Source of the DNA: Anodontia alba
Taxonomy: Eukaryota > Mollusca > Bivalvia > Lucinida > Lucinidae
Reading direction: 5' to 3'
Length of the DNA: 64,000 nucleotides
Assembly (NCBI GenBank): GCA_964016985.1
Contig: OZ024826.1
Location: forward strand, 4,889,552 to 4,953,551
Part shown: positions 55,550 through 64,000 of the stretch, piece after piece
Layout: each line of letters begins with the position of its first letter
Position numbering within the stretch: the stretch's first letter is position 1
Position numbers and translations under genes: made by a program
Notes under the pieces: generated by a model
Database searches by the model: none
What the model saw: only the letters and a program-made list of their open reading frames with translations
Told to the model about the DNA's origin: nothing

Positions 55550-58500
55550 ACGAGCATTGTAAATAACCCCAAATGGTTTATATAAACATTGCTTGCGACC
55601 CAATGTTGTTCATACCTCAATCCAGGTTAAATAAATTGCCGTCGTTACTTTTACTTATATTATTTCCCATCCATTATTTGACGAAAAATAAAAGCCTAAA
55701 AGATTGCCTTTGGAAACAAAGAACACATTACAGACAGAAAATGAGAGTCTTGGTTTTACTCTTCATAAGTAGTAATGAGTTTGCAACAGTGCTTACGCCC
55801 TCCAATGTATACATGAGCAGAACCCCAGTTTTAAAGATACCACAATGAACCCAATGATCTCAAAGGAAATGAAAATATAATCTGGTTCGCGAGCTAAAAT
55901 GAATAAAATTAAAACAATAAAACAATTGCGCGTACTTTTTTTTATTTTAGTTAACAACGGAACACATTGTCTTGGCAGGTCACGTGATTACCGCCGGCCG
56001 GTGTTTGGAAGCCACCTATCGGCGATAATGCAGCGGAACAGCGTCGTCATCGTCCAATTATATTTGAGAAAACTATTTTGACGACACTTAATGATCCTGT
56101 AGCGTCGTGTGAGAGAATGTATTCAATGAAGTATGATCGATATTACGTCCCAATAGTTAACTATATTTTTTGTCTGAAAATGCACTGTGAATGTAAATAT
56201 TTGAAAATAACAAAACGGTGTCCAATAAGAACAACGTGTTAAAATTGCCACGCCAAAGCAGTTACGCGATTTGCTGACTGTAGGTATGCAATTATGATGA
56301 AACAAAGGTATATTCATACTATTACTATTTTTCTGTAGTTAATAAGTGGTGCATTTGCTTTTCAGAAATGCGTGATCTTTGTGCAAGACCCTAAAATGCA
56401 TCTCCACAAATCAGGTAAAATTACAATTAAGTACCTTAAGGGTTACATGCCCAATATCTCATTGAAGGATACACACAGTCAAGTGCAAAGTAAATATTCA
56501 AAAAACCGAATATCTGATATAAGTGTACAAAAACTTCCTTGTCGTAATGAAATAACCATGTACTTTCAAAACGTAATGCTATTTTAAACCGGTGTGTTCA
56601 GTTTAACCGCTGTTAAATTTACCAAAAGCAAACGATTTATTTGACGTGCAATAAATCACAAGGAAAGCATATTTCCAACTTTTATATTCTGCCACTACAT
56701 CAAGCAGTCCTTTTTATCTACTTTGGTTACATTGTACGCTGAATGGCAAGGTTAACATATGTATCAGGTAGTTTTATTCAGGACTCGGCTCAGTCTCGGG
56801 TCGATAAAATCAAACATTTGGCAAGTCCGTTGGCTACGTCTTGTCGGTATCAATCAGTTCGTGAAAAAATATCAAAATATTACACACGGTTCAAGGGTTA
56901 TGGTTATTTTCATACGTTTACATATTTTGCCTCGGCTTAGTTTCTGTCAGTGAAAACTTACATTTGGCAAGTTCATTGGCTAGATATTGTCGATATATAT
57001 ATATATTAGTAAGCCAAAATTATCAAAATATTCCTAACGGTTTAATAGCGCCAATCTCGCTAACTGACCACGTACGGACAGGTGGCTTACAATTAACTAT
57101 ATTGCACTCTTCGAAAGTCAACCTTTCAATCTGTCGAACAATCGATTTTTCTGAGGATCTTGCAATATTTATACCTATATGATTAAATGATTATTGCACT
57201 GATATTGACGAGTAACGTTTCGGGTTGAGATACTCGCGTCCTTTGATATCCGAACTCGGAGCAATATTCACCAGTATCAGTGCAACAGCCCTATACTACT
57301 GTGACGGATACATAGTATAATCCACGCTTGTATCGGGTTCTGTGGAACACAAGACTTAGGACATTTCTACCATTTCTTCTGCCATGATCTATATTGTCTC
57401 ATCATGATCTTAAAACATATATACTGAAAACTCATCACAGGCAAAAACATATTACAAAAACATATGGTACAACAAAAATATAAATTTGGGATCCCGAAAC
57501 ATACCTGTAATATATATAAAATATACGTATTCTACAGCATATAAAGTATGTAACTGTAAATACCTGCGATCAACCAGCGAACCCTGAGGAATTACAAATC
57601 AAAAACATGTGAGTAAAACTTCACCACTGACCATGATACAGTTGACCGCCAAAATCAGCCAGGTATGTATTTAAAAAAAAAAAGAAGATAAAGGTCTATA
57701 TAGGAATCCCTGTTCAAAACAATTTTTGGTCCATATGCAGGAATTCTCGTACTACAGGTACTAATCCGCACCAATCGGTCCCTTCTGTGACGTCACAGCA
57801 TGTCGCTAGTTCTCAGACAGGTACTAGTGTGGAAATGTATAGAATTGTATAGGAGCCCATCATTTAACTAATAAAATCATTTATTTTCAATAATACAAGA
57901 TATTATTATAACCTCGCAATAGATGGGAAAATGTATCTGCTTCAATTTGATACCAAATTTGTTGAAATAAGATAAATTTTAAAATGGCCCAGATTGTAAT
58001 GAATGCTACAAGGGTTTTTCCTTATTAAGTCTTTGTATTTTACAACAAAAATGAAAAATTGCCTTGATTCAATCGCCCAAAAGTCATATTTTTTAAAATT
58101 TCTCCGTTCATTATAACCTCTCATTCGATAGATCTATTTAATATCTATAGTTATGTAATAAAATATTGAATAAATTATTTTATTAAAAATGGCCCATAGG
58201 TTGCAGAATACAGCTATATTTTAAAAATGCGGAGAGAAAATGTGTAATGATTACACAGACGCAGGTCTTGTGTACACATGATACTAGCATGAATTGCAAA
58301 AGAGGTTGTAAGAATTGGAAAATAAAAAAGGAATTGGTATCCATTGATAGTATTATAAAGATTATTTAGCTTCAAAAAGGCAAAGATATATATTTGTGAT
58401 AATATAAACTTATTTATTTAATTTTTGTTTATGTCGAATTATGTTTTTATTCGGCAATTTATTGAAGCTTTAATGAAAATTTGATATAATTACTTTTGAC

Positions 58501-58900
58501 CATAGGAAAACTACAAACTGCTTAATTACTTGTTTTTTTTTTTTTTTGTTTTTTTTTTGTTTAATGATGAAAAAAAAAATGCTTTGTCGGGATACAAGAA
58601 AAATACCTAAATGCGCGGCCACTCTTGCGATGTTTTCTTAATAACAATTACTGCTAATGAATGCCAATTATGTCCTTATCTTGACAAAAGAAAACAACGA
58701 AATCACTTTTTACATAATTGACATACATGCTTATGCGCAATTTTAATTGCACAAACAGAATCAAATCCAATATTTGATCTTTTTGCATAAACTAGCACTT
58801 TAATTGACACGATTTGCTCATTTTAGATTCCTGTACACAAATAAGGACTAAATGAATGAGATTGAGTCTCTCTCTCTCTCTCTCAAACGTTCTCTAAATC
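55550..58900. other. No gene seen
   Basis: AT-rich sequence with short open frames of no recognisable family. A 50-bp exon-like segment at about 56367-56415 (TTTTCAG acceptor, GTAAAA donor) is too short to support. Confidence 0.45.
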
Positions 58901-58904
58901 TGTG

Positions 58905-59040
58905 AATAACAAGAGTCTCTCCAAATAAAAGCAGCATTAAATATGACGTGCAACCATTGTAGTTCCAGATCAGCATGTGCATACATTTTTTTCTCTGATA
59001 GAATGTGCAAGCTCTATTCAACATGCGGTGTTAAATATGT
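58905..59040 (+). repeat. Duplicated segment, copy 1
   Basis: GAGTCTCTCCAAATAAAAGC through AACCATTGTAGTTCCAGATC and CAGCATGTGCATACATTTTT. It recurs at 59935-60050. This copy has an additional 19 bp (ATTAAATATGACGTGCAAC region). Confidence 0.85.
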
Positions 59041-59454
59041 ATATTTAATAAAAAAAAATATAATATTTAAAACAAAATACATTAAAACAAAATGATAATT
59101 GATATTATTTTCAGAAATTTTGTTTCATAAAATGGTTATCTAGGAAATTAAAACATAATGATACTAATGATATCATTATTATTATTAGAAGTAGTAGTAG
59201 TATTTACTACTACTATTATTATTAGTATGTTGTACATCACAATTCCGAAGAATAAATATTATTAAGCTTGTCATATTCGAAATGTTTTATTTGTAAAATA
59301 GCCACATGGACAGTTTATTCTATCGTACATGTGTATTTAGGGGTAAAATATTGGTAATTACCGTATAAACCCTATTAGACACATTAAATTACTATCATAC
59401 TGAAATTTGATCAAGTCCGTTTGGCTACCTATTGACACAGCTTATACCTGCTAT

Positions 59455-59535
59455 CTGAGTGGCAAACAGTGTAGACATTTGTTAAGATACTCTGTGATGT
59501 AATGTCTGATCAGGGTCACTGCCTTTTCTTATGGT
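59455..59535. repeat. Small palindrome Pal-A, diverged
   Basis: GTGGCAAACAGTGTAGACAT and, facing it, GTCTGATCAGGGTCACTGCC; another diverged copy is at 59755-59835 (GATCTGGGTCTACACCGTTG). Confidence 0.6.
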
Positions 59536-59934
59536 GTGTTTATCAGAATCCCGAGGTTAAATACTATAAACCACTTTCTCAGTCAGATTAAAAAAATTGT
59601 TCAGTACACACCTTTTCAAACATTACTCTAAAGACAGTTGTTTCAAAAACAAACCTGGGATACCAGATGATTCGATCAAGTTCTACTCTTTACAACACTT
59701 GCCCTATCTTTTTAACAATGCCATTACAGAACCAGCTGATTTGTCTAAACATTGCTGGGTAAGTGTAAAATAGTGTAGAACCTGAACACACAATGCGTAA
59801 TGTGACATTTGATCTGGGTCTACACCGTTGGCACAGACCTCTCTGTCTAAAAATCTAGGATAGTAGTAACAGTCATAATCCAAAGAAAACGACATTTTAT
59901 CCATATTTGCTAATTACCCAACACAAAAATAACA

Positions 59935-60050
59935 CGAGTCTCTCCAGATAAAAGCAGCAACCATTGTAGTTCCAGATCAGCATGTGCATACATTTTTCTT
60001 TGATAGATTGTGCAAGCTGTATTCAACATGCAGTATAGACTGATCAATGT
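59935..60050 (+). repeat. Duplicated segment, copy 2
   Basis: Matches 58905-59040 from GAGTCTCTCCAGATAAAAGC to ATTCAACATGC, without the 19-bp segment after AAAGCAGC. Confidence 0.85.
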
Positions 60051-60106
60051 ATTTCAGCGGACACACAGACTAATCGGGTCTACACTGATCGCATAATTCA
60101 TAAGGC

Positions 60107-60141
<35 letters not shown>

Positions 60142-60834
60142 AAAAAGATTCAATCATAATTGTTTCTTATGTTACTTGAAGACATCTCAAAGTTCTTGAA
60201 ACGATCAACAAAACATTTTACTTTCATTTATATTAGCATTAAAAAAAATTGTTCAAATATATATAAATACAAGTTAAATAACAGCACGTTGTTTATTTTC
60301 TGGTTCCATTTGTCTACCATTATTATTATTATCCCGTAGGAACTAGAAGCCTCAGGCCCCTGGACAATGTAATAATAGCTTAATCTATACCTCATGCAAT
60401 AAAAACAAAGTGATCAAAATATCAAATGAACATCAACATTTGAAAAGGACCATTATAACTATGATCAAGGAATATGGGAAAAAAACAAAGCACCATCTTT
60501 AACCGTGTAACTAAATAAACACTAATTACTGTAGAATATATTGATTAAGATTTAAAATCCTGATCAGAGTGTGCAGATGCGCAGACTGATCTGGATCTTT
60601 AGTGTTTGCATAATACATAATTTCTCTTTTTTCATAATCTGACACAACTGCCCTTTATCTGAGACAGGTCACGTGGTCCTGCAATTCTTGAGATGATAAG
60701 ATAAAACTAGAAATAGCATATTCTACATTAATTTTTATGAAAGTTTTTTGACAGTTTGTCTATTTTTTTTTTTCTTAAGTTTAAATGATTGTTAAACAAC
60801 GTTCATGCATCAAGGGAAAAGTGATGATGATATT

Positions 60835-61290
60835 CTTATTTTTCCCAGAAAGTAGGCTTTGACATGTCATGCGAATTGTCTCCAACAGAGACAGTTTGTA
60901 TGGACTGTCAAACTTTATTTTTTGTTGTTTTCTTTTTTGTGGGGGTGGGGGAGGGGTAAAAATTTTAACCCTTAACCTTTTCCACTCTCTGGGCTACTTC
61001 AGCAGCAAAAAACTGGTGATATTTGTTGAATTTTCCCCAGAAAATAGGATTTGACATTTCATGCAAATTGTTTGCAATGGAGATGCTTTGCAAGAAATGT
61101 CAAACCATTTCCTTTTTTGGGGTGGGGGTGATATTTGATCCCTAAACGTTTATCACTTTCTGGGCTAATTCAGCATGCGATAAAGTGGTTATTGTCTTAG
61201 TTTATCCAGAAAATAGGATTTGACACTTCATGCAAATAGTCTTCATTGGAGACAATTTTCATGAAATGTCAAATCCTGTTTTAAAAATAA
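60835..61290. repeat. Three tandem foldback units
   Basis: Each unit has TTGACATTTCATGCAAAT and, after a short centre, a complementary TTCATGAAATGTCAAA-type segment, separated by TCTGGGCTAATTCAGC. The third unit (61205-61285) is the most regular hairpin. A related single copy is at 5450-5515. Confidence 0.7.
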
Positions 61291-61339
61291 AACATACAGA
61301 AGAAAATTGTTCAGGATAAGTATTTGGTGATTGTATTTT

Positions 61340-61478
61340 TTTCTCCATAAAAACATATGTTGTGGGTACTCATTAGATGAGCCTCACCAAGGTTCTTCAA
61401 ATGAGTACTCATAACATGTTTTTGCTTCACCGAGGTGCATCAAATTAATACCTACAACATATGTTTTAATGGAGAACT
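61340..61478. repeat. Foldback with TGGGTACTCATT core
   Basis: TTCTCCATAAAAACATATGT on the left faces ACATATGTTTTAATGGAGAA on the right. TGTGGGTACTCATTAGATGA, AAATGAGTACTCATAACATG and CTCACCAAGG/CACCGAGG repeats indicate a partly duplicated arm. Confidence 0.76.
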
Positions 61479-61761
61479 GGAGAAAATTGTCCCATATTTA
61501 TGTTGTCTGCAAAACTTTTACCCAAAGTGCTAACTGATAAGTACTATGCTAATTCGCGCCACCAATGGGTCCTAAGTTTATGAAATAGATAATTGTCTTT
61601 ATGCTGTGAACAAATAGCCCAAAGCTATTTATGTACCTCTCTTGAAAGAAATGTCCTGTTTGTACACCTCTGTCCAGCTGATGGTCTGTGTGAGCTTTGC
61701 AGACTGGTTTCAAACTACTAAATTATCAAATTACCAATAATTTAAACCTCTAAATTTGCGT

Positions 61762-61796
<35 letters not shown>

Positions 61797-62224
61797 CTAA
61801 TCATGTATGTACCCTAATACTACTACTATGCTCAGGCACAGAATGGCCAGTAGGATTGTTTAGCATAAGCATCTGCACATACTGATCTTAACAATCAGAT
61901 CTGTAACACACATTAAGCAAAGAGCATAACCTTGCTCAGAAAGCGCAATGGGGTCTTGATCCACAAAGGGCACATACCTGAAGGTTGCTTAAAACACAGT
62001 AATATTTGATATTACTCATTTATGCTAAAAAAGGGATATTGACAAATAGATAAGAACTTTAGACCCAGATCAGACGCCGCATATCATGGTGTCTGGTGAG
62101 CATTGATTAAACACACTTGATTGCATTCTGATTAATAGGTTTCTTTCATCTGTGGTGATAGTACTGATGTGAAACAGGTTACCTAGATCACCTTAAAGAG
62201 TAGGTAGCTTTAATTACTGTACTA

Positions 62225-62337
62225 ACAAATGTCTTAGGATAACCTAACTTAATAACGGAGGTATGGAGACTGCCCTCTGAGGTTAAGAAGTGGATGACAT
62301 AGGCCTTTCCCCTGTACTCATTATCCATATGCTTTTT

Positions 62338-62373
<36 letters not shown>

Positions 62374-62516
62374 TCGTATTTTAACAACAAATGTCTTAGG
62401 ATAACTTAATAACGGAGGTACGCAGACTGTCCTATGATGTTAAGAAGTGGATGACATAGGTCTTTCTCCCGTATTCATTATCCATAGGCTTCTTTCTTTC
62501 TTTCTTTCTTTCTTTT
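62225..62516 (+). repeat. Tandem duplication of about 155 bp, each with a (TTTC)n tract
   Basis: Both units contain ACAAATGTCTTAGGATAAC, TTAAGAAGTGGATGACATAG and TATCCATAKGCTT, then a TTTC microsatellite. The first has a 9-bp CTAACTTAA-type difference. No coding potential. Confidence 0.82.
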
Positions 62517-63160
62517 GTTTATGGTTATCATAAAGTATTTTTTTTATTCATTCATTCATTTTTTTTTCAAATGACTTATATTTAATTAAATTTTCCCATT
62601 TGTTTTCTCCAGGTGAAATGATCGTTTTTCTTTCAAAAATTGTACCAAACTATCATCAGTAATTAAATACAACCTTAATTAATCAACTCATTTGTTATCT
62701 TAGATTAACTATTGTTCTTCATTTTAAAATCTTACTGAATTACCATTCATTAAATATAACACTTTTTTAATTTATTAATTGCTTTTGTTTTCTTAGGTTA
62801 AACTATTTAAATTCGTTTAAAAATCATATTGAATTATCTATAACTAAATACAACACTTTTTATTCAATTTGAAATAATGAAATAATAATAATAATAATAA
62901 TAATAGTAATAATAATTTATTTTAATCAATAATTAATATTTTGTTATTATCATTATTAATCAATTCTTAGGTTAAACAATTGATATTCTTTTGAAAATCA
63001 TAATGAATAATCTGCTGACATTCATTCATTCATTCATTCTAACTCGGACCTGTTCCAGTGTATATTGGGTCCAAGAGCAATGCATCCACACATGATTTAA
63101 TCTGAATTGTAGTAGTACTGTAGGTGTGTGACACTGGGTTGATTACACACCAGCTACACA
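62517..63160. other. Low-complexity AT-rich sequence, no gene seen
   Basis: Four diverged stretches with TTAGGTTAAAC(A/T)AT, TTCTTTT and AATCATAAT-like blocks suggest an old tandem array; (AAT)n lies at 62880-62920. Confidence 0.5.
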
Positions 63161-63169
63161 GGTAAGACG

Positions 63170-63950
63170 ACGCTTACGGGCCTCCAGTCAAAGGGAATTA
63201 ATCGAAACCGATCTAAATTGGAATATCAATAACCTGAGTGACAGTTCCTGTAGTACGATAATTCCTGGTAGTGTTAAAAGATCAACACCATCGTATATGA
63301 TTTATGGAGAATTAGGAATAATGCCACTGTCTATTGATATTCAAACACGCACGGTATCATTCTGGTCGAAATTAACTGATACCGATGATCTTAATAAGTT
63401 ATCATCACTGTTATATAAAATAATATACGGAATGAGTTTCGAGCAAAAGGTAAAATCACTATGGCTTAATAATATTAAATCTCTTTTATGTTCGCTCGGG
63501 TTCTCTGGCGTTTGGTACAGTCAAAGCTTTCTGAATTCAAAGTGGCTCGTTAAGGCGATAAACAACAAGATGAAAGACTTGTTCTAACAAAAATGGAACA
63601 CAAACTTGGAAATGACGTCTAACAGTAATTTTTATAAAATCATTAAAACAAATTTCCGAACAAGTAAGTATCTATCACAATTACCAGAATCACCCTGTAA
63701 ATTATTTTTGCGATTTCGAACGAGAAACCACAGACTTCCAAAAGAGATCGGAAGATGGCAAAGTGTTCCTTTAATGGACAGAAAATGCAATAAATGCAAC
63801 TTAGATATTGGTGATGAATTTCATTATTTACTTGTTTGTAGCCACTTCAGTCAAAGTAGATCAAAATATCTAAAATCATATTATTATACACGTCCAAATA
63901 CTCTTAAGTTGGATCAGTTAATGAATACAGAAAATGGCAAAGAGTTATGA
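63170..63950 (+). pseudogene. Non-LTR retrotransposon C-terminal region, one in-frame stop
   Basis: From about 63170 a frame reads RRLRASSQRELIETDLNWN and on through STPSYMIYGELGIMPLSIDI, a block that follows the reverse transcriptase in this LINE family. A TAA at 63585-63587 interrupts it. The same frame continues with ...FLRFRTRNHRLPKEIGRW and a zinc-knuckle-like CNKCNLDIGDEFHYLLVC, ending at TGA 63948-63950. It is related to the 14.1-kb copy (GRY/GRW, C-x2-C...H-x4-C, YYxRPxxxK). The remaining 3' UTR runs off the window. Confidence 0.7.
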
Positions 63951-64000
63951 AACCTGTGTCATCTTATCAGAATAATTCTTGAGAATGTTTAATAAATGCA

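Noticed and set aside
56367..56415. A 49-bp micro-exon between TTTTCAG and GTAAAA
   Set aside because: Too short, no recognised protein and no neighbouring exon in phase.

Overview
This window is AT-rich animal genomic DNA. It has spliced genes with consensus splice sites, very long introns, tRNA-derived SINEs, decayed LINE, Penelope-like, mariner and Tc1 elements, many small foldback elements and long (TA)n/(CT)n microsatellites. The repeat style (tandem arrays within CTCACCTGAG-type ends, dispersed TGTAGACCCAGATCAG palindromes, SINEs sharing a tail with a LINE) looks like a bivalve mollusc, perhaps a venerid clam. That identification is inference from pattern; nothing here proves the species. 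I see no prokaryotic genes, CRISPR arrays or rRNA.

Two host genes can be read with confidence, both on the + strand. (1) About 7.7-19.0 kb holds the last five visible exons of a single-pass membrane protein: a CUB domain split over three exons, an exon encoding a Thr/Ser-rich mucin-like stalk, and a final exon with a transmembrane helix and a proline-rich cytoplasmic tail. All exon phases match. The 5' end and signal peptide were not found. (2) 32.98-45.48 kb holds a two-exon gene for a 272-residue type II membrane protein: signal anchor and coiled-coil stem in exon 1, a class I methyltransferase-like domain in exon 2, separated by an 11.7-kb intron full of mobile DNA. A possible minus-strand exon with an in-frame stop lies at 3.5 kb.

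Most other sequence is mobile DNA. The most striking component is a roughly 280-bp foldback element, called MITE-1 here, with 14 copies between 8.5 and 39.6 kb in both orientations. Each has about 20-bp terminal inverted repeats and a central palindrome with arms of about 45 nt. I cannot see a target-site duplication. Related hairpin cores (GGGTACTC, TTAGAAYCGCCTC) sit in the middle of other element families with different termini, three copies lie inside older small palindromes, and several copies have duplicated or lost arms. I consider this modular hairpin the best candidate for an undescribed system in the window.

Layout: 0-7 kb, small DNA elements, SINEs and a possible minus-strand exon; 7.7-19 kb, CUB gene with nested MITEs, a mariner corpse, a LINE tail and a Tc1 fragment in its introns; 20-25.2 kb, palindrome, SINEs and a Penelope-like reverse transcriptase corpse inside a tandem array; 25.9-27.7 kb, tandem-array element; 28-32.2 kb, dense MITE-1 cluster with a local duplication; 33-45.5 kb, methyltransferase-like gene and its intron; 45.6-50.6 kb, MITE-4, SINE and diverged tandem arrays; 50.8-53.7 kb, second tandem-array element and a Penelope-like remnant bounded by inverted repeats; 54-55.6 kb, MITE-4 and a large palindrome; 56-63 kb, low-complexity DNA with local duplications; 63.2-64 kb, LINE remnant running off the window.
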